Source: Burkholderiaceae bacterium | GTDB taxonomy: Bacteria; Pseudomonadota; Gammaproteobacteria; Burkholderiales; Burkholderiaceae_C | Reading direction: 5' to 3' | DNA length: 64,000 nt | NCBI GenBank assembly: GCA_913776825.1 | Contig: CAJYPV010000004.1 | Coordinates: 1-64,000 of the forward strand | In this document: one piece after another, positions 28,819 through 36,697 of the stretch | How the letters are laid out: every line of letters starts with the position of its first letter | How positions within the stretch are numbered: the first letter of the stretch is position 1 | Program-made: the position numbers and the translations under genes | The notes under the pieces: model-generated | Told to the model about the DNA's origin: nothing | The model's database searches: none | What the model saw: only the letters and a program-made list of their open reading frames with translations

Positions 28819-29127
28819 TCAGCGACGTCCGCCGCTGATCAGCAGACCCAGCAGCAGGCCCACACCGGCGGCGACGCCGATCGATTGCCACGGATTGTCG
28901 TGGACGTATTCATCGGTGGCCTTGCTGGCCGCCTTGGCGCGCTCGACGGCGACGCTTTGGAATTCACCCAGGCTGTTCTTGGCGCGGTCCAGCGTCGACT
29001 GCACCCGGGCGCGCAGCTCGGAAGCGCCGGCGCTGGTCTGGTCCGCGGTGGCACGCAGCAGCGATTCGGCATCGGTCACGACCTGGTGCAGGTCAGCCAG
29101 CAAACGGTCGGAAGGGGTCTTGGCCAT
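28819..29127 (-). CDS. YqjD/ElaB-like (DUF883) protein
   Basis: 102 residues from ATG 29127 (CAGGAGA six bases upstream). The pattern is typical of DUF883: a soluble helical region (DRLLADLHQVVTDAESLLRATADQ...ELRARVQSTLDRAKNSLGEFQSVAVERAKAASKATDEYVHDNPWQSIGVA) and one C-terminal membrane helix (AAGVGLLLGLLISGGRR). VHDNPWQSIGVAAGVG is the family hallmark. These inner-membrane-anchored proteins can tether ribosomes in stationary phase. Normally followed directly by yqjE; here the EAL gene intervenes. Confidence 0.9.
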   Translation of the reverse strand: MAKTPSDRLLADLHQVVTDAESLLRATADQTSAGASELRARVQSTLDRAKNSLGEFQSVAVERAKAASKATDEYVHDNPWQSIGVAAGVGLLLGLLISGGRR

Positions 29128-29257
29128 CTGAAATCTCCTGTTCGTGGGTGGGTGGATGATGAGGGGTTGTACGTCGGGGGCGCCGCCAAGGCAAGCGCCG
29201 GGGATCTGGGTCGTTCGATCGCGTCGCACGGTGATCCCGAAGGATCGGGCCGCTGGC

Positions 29258-29572
29258 TCAGGGGTCAGCGGCCGGGTCCGCGCTCACGACACGATAGTGC
29301 TGAACAAGAAAGTAGCTGTTGCGCATCACGCCTTCGACCCGCAAGACCTGCCCCTCCAGCGCCTGAAGTTCCAGGTCTTGATAGGGCGAGGCGCCGGCCC
29401 GCCGAAGCACCATCGCGCCCTGCCCGTCCACCGGCTCGATCAGGACCAGCCGAAGCGCCACCCGCTCGCTTTTCGAGCCGGTATGGACCTTCGCCCGCTC
29501 CAGGCGCCCGATCAGGCATTGCGGCGGCGTCGCGTCCGGGGACGGCGTGGGGGCCTGCGGTTCATCGTGCAT
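29258..29572 (-). CDS. Small beta-rich protein overlapping the caspase-like gene
   Basis: 104 residues. After a Pro-rich, probably disordered N-terminus come alternating beta-strand-like segments: PQCLIGRLERAKVHTGSKSERVALRLVLIEPVDGQGAMVLRRAGASPYQDLELQALEGQVLRVEGVMRNSYFLVQHYRVV. This looks like a small barrel (OB-like), but no family is recognised. Its start overlaps the end of the upstream caspase-like peptidase gene by 11 bases, so the two are translationally linked and probably act together. Whether it is substrate, inhibitor or regulator of the peptidase is unknown. Confidence 0.6.
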   Translation of the reverse strand: MHDEPQAPTPSPDATPPQCLIGRLERAKVHTGSKSERVALRLVLIEPVDGQGAMVLRRAGASPYQDLELQALEGQVLRVEGVMRNSYFLVQHYRVVSADPAADP

Positions 29573-31052
29573 GCATGCGCCTCACATGCAAAAGCTGTCC
29601 CTCCTGTTCGGTGGCGATCAGCGCCAGCAGGCGTCGATCGACCCATCCTTTGTAGACATGCACCCGCCGCTCCTCCGGCGCGCCATCGATCCGGTAGCTG
29701 ATGCGGCTGCATTCCGCCAGCTTCAGGCCCGACTCGCGCAACATCGGTTGCAACGCCGCCAGCACGGCGGCTGCAGGGGGTGCGTCGCTGGGCTTCAGAT
29801 GGGGCAAAGAGCGTGCCAGGTTCTGTCCTTCTCGCTGCAGTCGCTCCCGCCGCAGCCCGCGCACGCCACGGTCCTGCACCGCCGCGAAGGCCCTTCGGAA
29901 GGCCGCGGTCTTGCTGAGCGCATGGCCCGCCACGCCGACCGGCTGCAGCGAGGGATCGCCCAACAGATAGAACTGCCCCAGCGTCTTCAGATCCATCGGA
30001 TCCAGATGGGTGCGTTCGCCGGCAAATTTCTGGCGGGCTTCCAGCAAGGCGCGCCCCATCGACGCGCCGGCCAGCACCCGTTGAAGGAAGTACTGGCACA
30101 CCAGGTCCGCCGAGCCGTTGCCTTCGCTCGGACCGTAAGCCACGGTGGTGCTCCCGAGAAAGCCGGACGCGCCATCCGCCAGATAGCGCAGCGCGATCGG
30201 CCACTGGCCATCGGCCAGCGCGGGGTCGAAGAGCTGGGCGCCGTAGCAGCATTCCGCGGCGACCACCGTCCCCGCCGTCACCCGATCCTTCAGCAGCGCC
30301 GAGCGATGGGCCACCGGATAGTCCTCGTCCCGCTGACCGTAGAACTCCGGCATGTCTTCCACGCCGTGGCAATTGATGAAGTGCAGACGCGGGGCGAGGT
30401 CCGCCTTGGTCCAGCGCGGGCCGTCCGGCGGCGACAGGCGCAGGCTGTCGGCATGGCCGAACAGGTTGGTCAGGCTCAGCCGGGTGGAGGCTTGCCACAC
30501 CTCGGCGGACAGCCCGAAGCTCGCCAGATAGGCCTCGCGCGGCAAGGGCTTGGTGCGGGCGGCGGCGCGGATCAGCTGCAGCAGCAGGTCGGGCTTCGTC
30601 GCGCCGGGCAGGTCGGGCAGACGGCCCACCACGCGGGTCGGCCCGAGGAAACGGTTGGGATCGATGCTGTAGGCGGCGTCGCACGCATAGGGCAGATCGC
30701 TGGGGACGATCTTGTCCTCATCGCCCAGCTCACCGCCGTGCGCCGGGTTGCGCAGCGGCACCATCGGCAGCAGGTCGGGACCGCCCAGCAGCAGCAGGTA
30801 ATGCGGCTGACGCGCCTTGGCCACCGCATCGATGGCCAGCTTCAGGGATCGCGCGTCCGCGCGGGGCGGCACGGCAGGCACGCCATAGGGCTTCATCGTG
30901 CCGGCCAGATCGACCGGGACCAGCGCGGTGTCGATCCCGCGGCGCTTGTCCGCCGTGATGAGCTGACGCAGGGCCGCCTCGACCTGCTGCAGGCCGGCCC
31001 GGCCGTATTTGTCGCGCAGCGCGCCGCGATGCAGGATGACCAGCTTGTCCAT
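29562..31052 (-). CDS. Caspase-fold peptidase, C25 (gingipain)-like
   Basis: 496 residues from ATG 31052. A His-Cys dyad is visible in the expected order and strand context: H229 in LHFINCHGVEDMPEFYGQ and C268/C269 in GTVVAAECCYGAQLF. Upstream are an alpha/beta scaffold (PHYLLLLGGPDLLPMVPL) and SDLPYACDAAYSID...FLGPTRVVGRLPDL, which is very gingipain-like (YxxD...GRLP). Downstream is LLGDPSLQPVG, another C25 hallmark. The last 110 residues are basic and helical. There is no signal peptide, unlike secreted gingipains, so it acts in the cytoplasm. The family includes caspase-like enzymes of conflict and cell-death systems; a defence role here is inference. Confidence 0.75.
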   Translation of the reverse strand: MDKLVILHRGALRDKYGRAGLQQVEAALRQLITADKRRGIDTALVPVDLAGTMKPYGVPAVPPRADARSLKLAIDAVAKARQPHYLLLLGGPDLLPMVPLRNPAHGGELGDEDKIVPSDLPYACDAAYSIDPNRFLGPTRVVGRLPDLPGATKPDLLLQLIRAAARTKPLPREAYLASFGLSAEVWQASTRLSLTNLFGHADSLRLSPPDGPRWTKADLAPRLHFINCHGVEDMPEFYGQRDEDYPVAHRSALLKDRVTAGTVVAAECCYGAQLFDPALADGQWPIALRYLADGASGFLGSTTVAYGPSEGNGSADLVCQYFLQRVLAGASMGRALLEARQKFAGERTHLDPMDLKTLGQFYLLGDPSLQPVGVAGHALSKTAAFRRAFAAVQDRGVRGLRRERLQREGQNLARSLPHLKPSDAPPAAAVLAALQPMLRESGLKLAECSRISYRIDGAPEERRVHVYKGWVDRRLLALIATEQEGQLLHVRRMHAR

Positions 31053-31223
31053 GAGTGTCCTTGTCGATGCGTGGGGCTGTCGGCCGCTCGTGGCCGACGA
31101 GCGGTCGCGGAGGATGTCGGTCCATTGTGGTCATCGCGGGCCCGTGCCGCAATGCGCGATCGAGCGCCGACGCCATCGTCTTGTCATCAAGCGTCAACGA
31201 CCGATGCGCACCATGCGCAGGCC

Positions 31224-31718
31224 ATGCAAGTGCCTCAAAAGACCGAACTCGCCAGACAGATGCTCACGCAGGGTCAGCGCCAGCTGCCACCGGCGTTGCG
31301 GGCACTGCTGATCACCGTCGACGGCAAGCGGGACGTCGCCGAACTTCGCCGTCTCGCCCAGGGCCTGGGGCTGGGTCCGGAGGGACTGCGCGCCCTGATG
31401 GATCGCGGCCTGATCGATCTGCCGCCACCGCCGCCCGACCCGCGTCAGCAGGAAGAAGCGCGACAGCTCGCCCAGGCCCGAGCGCGTCAGTTGGTGGCCG
31501 CAAAGTTCTTTGCGCTCGACCTCGTCACCCGGATGCTGGCCGGTCGCGAAGCCGATCTGCGCCTGCGCGCCCGCGAGGTCGACACCGAAAGCCGTTTCCT
31601 GGAATGGGTGGATCTCTGCTGCGAACGCATCGAAGAACATGCCGATGCCGAGCGCGCCACGATGTTCCGCACGCGCGTGGAAGGCTCGCTCAAGGACCTG
31701 GACCGCAGCGCCGCTTGA
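31224..31718 (+). CDS. Hypothetical protein with winged-helix-like N-terminus
   Basis: 164 residues from ATG 31224; the frame is open upstream but this start fits the protein pattern. Residues 1-60 (TELARQMLTQGQRQLPPALRALLITVDGKRDVAELRRLAQGLGLGPEGLRALMDRGLIDL) resemble a winged-helix module that starts with a response-to-load type helix. A Pro/Gln linker (PPPPPDPRQQEEARQ) follows, then a helical C-terminal half ending SLKDLDRSAA. No catalytic residues or transmembrane spans. Divergent from the caspase-like gene across 171 bp, so it could be its regulator, but this is positional inference only. Confidence 0.55.
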   Translation: MQVPQKTELARQMLTQGQRQLPPALRALLITVDGKRDVAELRRLAQGLGLGPEGLRALMDRGLIDLPPPPPDPRQQEEARQLAQARARQLVAAKFFALDLVTRMLAGREADLRLRAREVDTESRFLEWVDLCCERIEEHADAERATMFRTRVEGSLKDLDRSAA

Positions 31719-31896
31719 TCGAGGGGACGGCGCTTGTGTCGGACCGCCGGCGCGCCTAAGCTGCAAGCGCGACGCGAGACCGATCCTCACGGGACGGTCG
31801 CGACACCGTCGCCCGTCGATCCACACCGCCCGCGACATGCGCGCCAGGTCGCCCCGACCGAGCGCCTCGCACGCGCGCGTCACCAGGAGCCCTGCC

Positions 31897-32340
31897 ATGA
31901 GACCTCCACCGACCGGCTGGCCGCGCTTGTCCTGCTCGATCTTCTACAACCGCGCGGCGCTGGCCATTCCGTGGCTGTGCGAGGCCTTCGGCTTCGAGGT
32001 GCAGTTGCGGGTGGATGGGGAGCACGGCGACATCGCCCACAGCCAGCTGATCTATGGAGAGGCGCTGATCATGGTGAGCGAGGGCGGCGAGCACCGCCCG
32101 CAGCGTTTCGGCGTGCCCCTGCGCAGCCCGCTGGCGGTGGGTGGGGCCAACACGCAGAGCGTGATGATCTATGTCGACGACGTGGACGCCCACCATGCCC
32201 GTGCCCGGGAGGCCGGCGCCCGCATCGCGGTGGCGCCCAGGGTCGAAGACTACGGACCGCAGTACTGGACCGACAAGAGCTACGGTGCCCTGGATCTGGA
32301 GGGGCACCTGTGGTGGTTTGTGGAGCGGGTGCGGGGATAG
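31897..32340 (+). CDS. VOC (glyoxalase/bleomycin-resistance) superfamily protein
   Basis: 147 residues from ATG 31897 (AGGAG seven bases upstream). Two beta-alpha-beta-beta-beta modules of the VOC fold: CSIFYNRAALAIPWLCEAFGFEVQLRV...SQLIYGEALIMVSEGG and SVMIYVDDVDAHHARAREAGARIAVAPRVEDYGPQYWTDKSYGALDLEGHLWWFVERV. The ending DLEGHLWWF with a potential metal-ligand His/Glu pattern fits PhnB/glyoxalase-like members. Substrate unknown. It is convergent with the SLOG gene, 11 bases between stops. Confidence 0.85.
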   Translation: MRPPPTGWPRLSCSIFYNRAALAIPWLCEAFGFEVQLRVDGEHGDIAHSQLIYGEALIMVSEGGEHRPQRFGVPLRSPLAVGGANTQSVMIYVDDVDAHHARAREAGARIAVAPRVEDYGPQYWTDKSYGALDLEGHLWWFVERVRG

Positions 32341-32351
32341 GGGCGAGCGCG

Positions 32352-32939
32352 TCAGGCCAAGGTGAGCTGAGGCTCTTGCTGAAGCTTCACGAGCCGCTCC
32401 AGGATGCCGATTTTCTGCTCGGCGGCCCGGCGCGCCTGGACCGACATCAAATCCACGAGCGACTGCAATTGCCCGGCGTTGGCGATGGTTTTGAATGATT
32501 GGGCCGCGTCCAGGAAGACCACGGATTTCTTGCCCAGGGAAAGCAGTTCAATCACATTGCTGAGCGTGCCGGGGCTTTCGCAGTCCCACAGCATCAACCC
32601 ATAGTCGGCTGCTGCGGCCATGTGCAGATCCTTGGCGGTGAAGAACGCCCGGGTACCGGGGCGGTGAGACGTCCGCACCGAATGGGTGGGCCAAGCGCCG
32701 AGGTTGTGTCGGATCTTGTCTCCAGTGTGGAAGACGGTGACCTTCGCACCGGGAAGCGCGCAGAGGCATTTTTGGACCGCGGCGTCCGCGCCATCTGCAT
32801 CGCCGACCAGCACCTCGAAACCTTGGGCCACGATGTTGCCCAGCCGCTCGGTCACGTGGAGGTGAACGCGTTTGATCGAGATCGAGCCGGCCACGAACAC
32901 ACGGGTCGGGGCCATGGCGTTGGAAAAAGCGTCCGTCAT
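32352..32939 (-). CDS. SLOG-domain (YspA/YpsA-like) nucleotide-binding protein
   Basis: 195 residues from ATG 32939. The Rossmann-like start RVFVAGSISIKR is followed by VAQGFEVLVGDADGADAAVQKCL, whose G-D-A-D-GAD pattern is the SLOG (LOG/DprA-superfamily) phosphate-binding signature. Later strands are VTVFHTGDKIRHN, ADYGLMLWDCESPGTLSNV and KSVVFLD, with a helical C-terminus. SLOG proteins bind or hydrolyse nucleotides and nucleotide-derived signals. The gene starts two bases after the phosphoribosyltransferase stop (TAAAGATG), so the pair is coupled. The function of the pair is not known to me. Confidence 0.8.
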   Translation of the reverse strand: MTDAFSNAMAPTRVFVAGSISIKRVHLHVTERLGNIVAQGFEVLVGDADGADAAVQKCLCALPGAKVTVFHTGDKIRHNLGAWPTHSVRTSHRPGTRAFFTAKDLHMAAAADYGLMLWDCESPGTLSNVIELLSLGKKSVVFLDAAQSFKTIANAGQLQSLVDLMSVQARRAAEQKIGILERLVKLQQEPQLTLA

Positions 32940-32941
32940 CT

Positions 32942-33532
32942 TTAAGCCCTTTGCTTCCAGGTCAGAGCCACCACTTGGGTGACGCCAACCTTCCCATATT
33001 GCCGCAGCGCTTGGCAAGCCGACTCCATGGAGGCCCCACTGTCATAGAGATCATCCAACAGCAGCACGTTCCAGATCCCGGGCGTCGCAATCTGATCAAA
33101 CACGCGAAAGCTGCCTGCAAGCGCCTTCATTTTCTCCGCCTTTGACGTCAGGTCCTTGAGAGGAAGCGTTGGGGGGACTTTCAGCAATAGCTGGTTGAAG
33201 ACTGGAACTTGAACACGGCGCCCCAGTGCTTCGGCGACCAGTGTGACCGGCTGCTGTCGCCTGGCTGTCGATGCCGGCATGGGCACGATGAGATCCACTC
33301 TGGACAGCAGGGGCCAGACGTGCTGGGCAATTGCTGTGGCGAGCGGCTCCGCCTTGGACGCGTCACCGCGGTACTTGAGCAGGAATACTGCCTCGCCCAC
33401 CTCGCTACGAGTGCTGGAAAACTGTGGTCGCCCGTTCGCATCGTCGCCTTGATAGATGCTTTGGAGCATGTGCTTGTCCAGCACATAGCCGGTCGACCAA
33501 GGCCCCGCAATCTTTCGCACTGACACCTTCAC
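32942..33532 (-). CDS. ComF-like phosphoribosyltransferase
   Basis: 196 residues from GTG 33532, supported by a GGAGGAGGG run about seven bases upstream (a TTG at 33553 would add seven residues). Type I PRTase: the PRPP motif VLLLDDLYDSGAS (D160, D161, S165), an earlier IVPMPASTARR strand-loop, and LTWKQRA at the end. The N-terminal half (FLLKYRGDASKAEPLATAIAQHV) fits the ComF layout, but no ComF zinc finger is present. It could build or consume a nucleotide used by the SLOG partner. Codon use is less extreme than in its neighbours, suggesting acquisition. The pair lies about 70 bp after HMG-CoA lyase on the same strand and may read through from it. Confidence 0.8.
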   Translation of the reverse strand: MKVSVRKIAGPWSTGYVLDKHMLQSIYQGDDANGRPQFSSTRSEVGEAVFLLKYRGDASKAEPLATAIAQHVWPLLSRVDLIVPMPASTARRQQPVTLVAEALGRRVQVPVFNQLLLKVPPTLPLKDLTSKAEKMKALAGSFRVFDQIATPGIWNVLLLDDLYDSGASMESACQALRQYGKVGVTQVVALTWKQRA

Positions 33533-33601
33533 TTCGCCGCCCTCCTCCTGCAAGGAGCGGGCATAGTGAACCGTGGTGAAGGCAGGTTCCGGGTTGAACC
33601 G

Positions 33602-34513
33602 CTACCCCAACCGCTTCGCCAGCACCGCCCGCGCCACCCGCGACGCAGGCGGGCGATTCAGCACGTTCGAGATGAACGCGCCGGCATCCACCAGGCGGTC
33701 CAGGTCGATGCCGGTTTCGATGCCCAGGCCGTTGAGCATGAACACCACATCCTCGGTGGCGACATTGCCCGTCGCGCCCTTGGCATAAGGACAACCGCCC
33801 AGCCCTGCCACGCTGGCGTCGAAGGTGTGCACGCCCATCTCCAGGCAGGCATAGATGTTGGTCAGCGCCTGGCCGTAGGTGTCGTGGAAATGGCCGCTCA
33901 CCTCCACCAGCGGATAGTGCTTGAGCGCGCGGGTCATCGCGGCCTGCACCTGGCGGGGCGTGCCGACGCCAATCGTGTCCGCGATGCCGAGGTGATCCAC
34001 ACCCACCGCCTTGAGCAGCCGCACCACGCGCTCGACCTCATCCGGCGAGACCTCGCCCTGATAGGGGCAGCCCACCGCGCAGGACAGCGCCCCACGCACC
34101 TTCAGGCCGGCGTCGTGCGCGGCAGCGACCACCGGCGCGAAACGCTCGATGCTCTCTTCGATCGAGCAGTTGATGTTCTTTTGCGAGAAGGCCTCGGACG
34201 CCGCCGCGAACACCACCACTTCATCCGGCCGCGTGGGCAGCGCCGATTCCAGGCCCTTCATGTTGGGCACCAGCACACTGTGGCGCACACCGGCGCGACG
34301 CTCGATCGCCGCCATCACCGCCGTGTTGTCCGCCATCTGCGGCACCCACTTCGGCGAGACGAAGCTGGTGACTTCGATCTCCTTCAGACCGGCGTCCTGG
34401 AGCAAGGTCACCAGACGGGCCTTGTCCGCCGTGTCGACCTGCGCCTTTTCGTTTTGAAGACCGTCGCGCGGGCCGACATCGACCAGCGTCACATGAGAGG
34501 GCAGCGATGCCAT
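33602..34513 (-). CDS. liuE: Hydroxymethylglutaryl-CoA lyase
   Basis: 303 residues. Cleaves HMG-CoA to acetyl-CoA and acetoacetate, the last step of leucine degradation. Landmarks: LVDVGPRDGLQNEKAQ (metal-binding Asp and Arg), EVTSFVSPKWVPQMAD, SGHFHDTYGQALTN, and the active-site GLGGCPYAKGATGNVATED, with the catalytic Cys in GGCPYA. Length is normal. It lies 18 bp downstream of the carboxylase alpha-subunit gene (34532). Also called mvaB or hmgL. Confidence 0.97.
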   Translation of the reverse strand: MASLPSHVTLVDVGPRDGLQNEKAQVDTADKARLVTLLQDAGLKEIEVTSFVSPKWVPQMADNTAVMAAIERRAGVRHSVLVPNMKGLESALPTRPDEVVVFAAASEAFSQKNINCSIEESIERFAPVVAAAHDAGLKVRGALSCAVGCPYQGEVSPDEVERVVRLLKAVGVDHLGIADTIGVGTPRQVQAAMTRALKHYPLVEVSGHFHDTYGQALTNIYACLEMGVHTFDASVAGLGGCPYAKGATGNVATEDVVFMLNGLGIETGIDLDRLVDAGAFISNVLNRPPASRVARAVLAKRLG

Positions 34514-34531
34514 GTCGTCACTCCAGTGGAT

Positions 34532-36511
34532 TCAACCCAGGCGCAGCAGCTCGGCACCATCGCCGACCTGATCGCCGACAGCGAACAGCAGCTCCGCCAC
34601 CACGCCGTCGCGCGGCGCGGTGATGGTGTGCTCCATCTTCATCGCCTCCATGACGGCCAGCGGCTGACCCTTGCTGACGGCCTCGCCCGCCTGCGCCAGG
34701 AAGGCGACCAGCTTGCCGGGCATCGGCGCGGTCAGGCGGCCGACGTCCGCGCCGCCCTCGCCCGCATGAGCGATGACGTCCACCTCGGTGACGAGTGCGG
34801 AGCCGTCCGATCCGAAGACGGCCACCTGCTCGCCGACCTGGTAGGTCGTCACCCGCAGACGACGACCGTCGAGGAACAGCTCATGCGTGTTCGCGCCCTC
34901 GGAGCGCAGCGCCAGCGGCCAGGTCCGGCCCTGCACCGTCAGCGACAGGCTGCCCTGATGGTGACGGGCCAGCGTGATCTGATGATGCTCGCCGTCCATG
35001 TCCAGCTCGAAGCGGCGCTGCGCCGCGCCGAACAGCCGCCAGCCATCGCGCCGGCTCCAGGGATCGGACGACTCGGTCATCGATTCCGCCGCCAGCGTGT
35101 GGGCCACCACCGCCGCCGCGGCCTGCGCCAGCGGCAGGCCGGGCTGGCCGAACAGGGCCGCCTTCTCGCGCTCGATCAGCGCGGTGTCGAGATCGGCCTG
35201 CGCGAACGAGGCCGTCGCGGCGCAGCGGCGCAGGAAAGCCACATTGGTGTGCAGGCCGACGATGTGGGTGTCGCGCAGGGCCGCATCCAGACGGGCCAGG
35301 GCCTGCTCGCGGGTCTCGCCCCAGACGATCAGCTTGGCGATCATCGAGTCGTAATACGGGCTGATCTCATCGCCCTCGCGCACGCCCGCATCGATGCGGA
35401 CATCCCCGCGCTGGAAGCTGACATGCGCCGGCCAACGGGCGACCGACAGTCGACCCGTCGCCGGCAGAAAGCCGCCTTCGGGATGCTCGGCGCAGATGCG
35501 GGCCTCGATCGCATGGCCGTGCATGCGCAGTTCGTGCTGCTTCAGCGGCAAGGGCTCGCCGGCGGCGACGCGCAATTGCCACTCCACCAGATCCAGACCG
35601 GTGATCGCCTCGGTCACCGGATGCTCCACCTGCAGCCGGGTGTTCATCTCCATGAAGTAGAAGCGCCCGTCCTGCTCGGCAATGAACTCGACCGTGCCCG
35701 CGCCCTGATAGCCCACCGCCTTCGCAGCGGCCACGGCGGCGGCGCCCATCTCGGCGCGGCGTTCCGCCGTCATGCCGGGTGCGGGCGCTTCCTCCAGCAC
35801 CTTCTGATGGCGGCGCTGCACCGAGCAATCGCGCTCGAACAGGTAGACGCAATCGCCGTGGCTGTCGCCGAAGACCTGGATCTCGATGTGCCGCGGACGT
35901 TGCACATAGCGCTCGATCAGCACCGCGTCGTCGCCGAAGCTGTTGATCGCCTCGCGCTTGCAGGAGGCCAGCGCCGCATCGAACTCGGCATCCGACTGCA
36001 CCGCACGCATGCCCTTGCCGCCGCCGCCCGCACTGGCCTTGATCAGCACCGGATAGCCGATGCGCTGGGCCTCGCGACGCAGCAGCGCCGGGTCCTGGTC
36101 GACGCCGTGATAGCCCGGCACCAGCGGCACGCCGGCCTCGGCCATCAGCCGTTTGGATTCGGCCTTCAAGCCCATCGCCTGAATCGCCGAGGGCGGCGGG
36201 CCGATGAACACCAGCCCGGCATCGGCGCAGGCCTGGGCGAATTCCTCGTTCTCGCTGAGGAAGCCATAGCCCGGATGCACGGCCTGCGCGCCGGTCGCCT
36301 TGGCCGCATCGAGGATGCGCTGCCATTGCAGATAGCTGTCGCGGGGCGCGGAGCCGCCGATGTGCACGGCCTCATCGCAGACCTGCACATGCCGCGCTTG
36401 CGCGTCGGCGTCGGAATAGACGGCCACGGTCTTCACGCCCAGCCGCTGAGCGGTGGCCGCGACGCGGCAGGCAATCTCGCCACGGTTGGCGATCAGGATC
36501 TTCTTGAACAC
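34532..36511 (-). CDS. liuD: Methylcrotonyl-CoA carboxylase, biotin-carrying alpha subunit
   Basis: 659 residues from GTG 36511, with GAGGAG seven bases upstream and the family start FKKILIANRGEIACRV. Biotin carboxylase/ATP-grasp domain over about 1-445 (GGGGKGMR, ERDCSVQRRHQK, FMEMNTRLQVEHPVTE), a linker, and a C-terminal biotinyl domain with AMKMEH (K625). With the beta subunit (44141) it carboxylates 3-methylcrotonyl-CoA in leucine degradation. Biotin is needed on K625, and the biotin genes precede it in the same direction. A gap of 186 bp to bioB may hold its own promoter; I recognised none. Confidence 0.95.
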   Translation of the reverse strand: MFKKILIANRGEIACRVAATAQRLGVKTVAVYSDADAQARHVQVCDEAVHIGGSAPRDSYLQWQRILDAAKATGAQAVHPGYGFLSENEEFAQACADAGLVFIGPPPSAIQAMGLKAESKRLMAEAGVPLVPGYHGVDQDPALLRREAQRIGYPVLIKASAGGGGKGMRAVQSDAEFDAALASCKREAINSFGDDAVLIERYVQRPRHIEIQVFGDSHGDCVYLFERDCSVQRRHQKVLEEAPAPGMTAERRAEMGAAAVAAAKAVGYQGAGTVEFIAEQDGRFYFMEMNTRLQVEHPVTEAITGLDLVEWQLRVAAGEPLPLKQHELRMHGHAIEARICAEHPEGGFLPATGRLSVARWPAHVSFQRGDVRIDAGVREGDEISPYYDSMIAKLIVWGETREQALARLDAALRDTHIVGLHTNVAFLRRCAATASFAQADLDTALIEREKAALFGQPGLPLAQAAAAVVAHTLAAESMTESSDPWSRRDGWRLFGAAQRRFELDMDGEHHQITLARHHQGSLSLTVQGRTWPLALRSEGANTHELFLDGRRLRVTTYQVGEQVAVFGSDGSALVTEVDVIAHAGEGGADVGRLTAPMPGKLVAFLAQAGEAVSKGQPLAVMEAMKMEHTITAPRDGVVAELLFAVGDQVGDGAELLRLG

Positions 36512-36697
36512 GGTTTGTCTCCTCAAGAATGGGTCCGGTCGCCCAACCGCTTGTGGCGGCGGGCGCGGGGGCTTCAGCGTGATCTTGTTGTGCGCCAAAG
36601 CCAGAGCCGGTGAGCACCGGCACCGCCGCCGTGCCCATCAGCCACGGCGCGGTGATGGGGCTCGGTGCGGGCTGCCCCGCCGCCGAGCCTGGCAGCC

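Noticed and set aside
33566..36613. Plus-strand open frame of about 1,015 codons opposite mccA and liuE
   Set aside because: Antisense shadow; it spans two unrelated real genes and their spacer, which a real gene would not.
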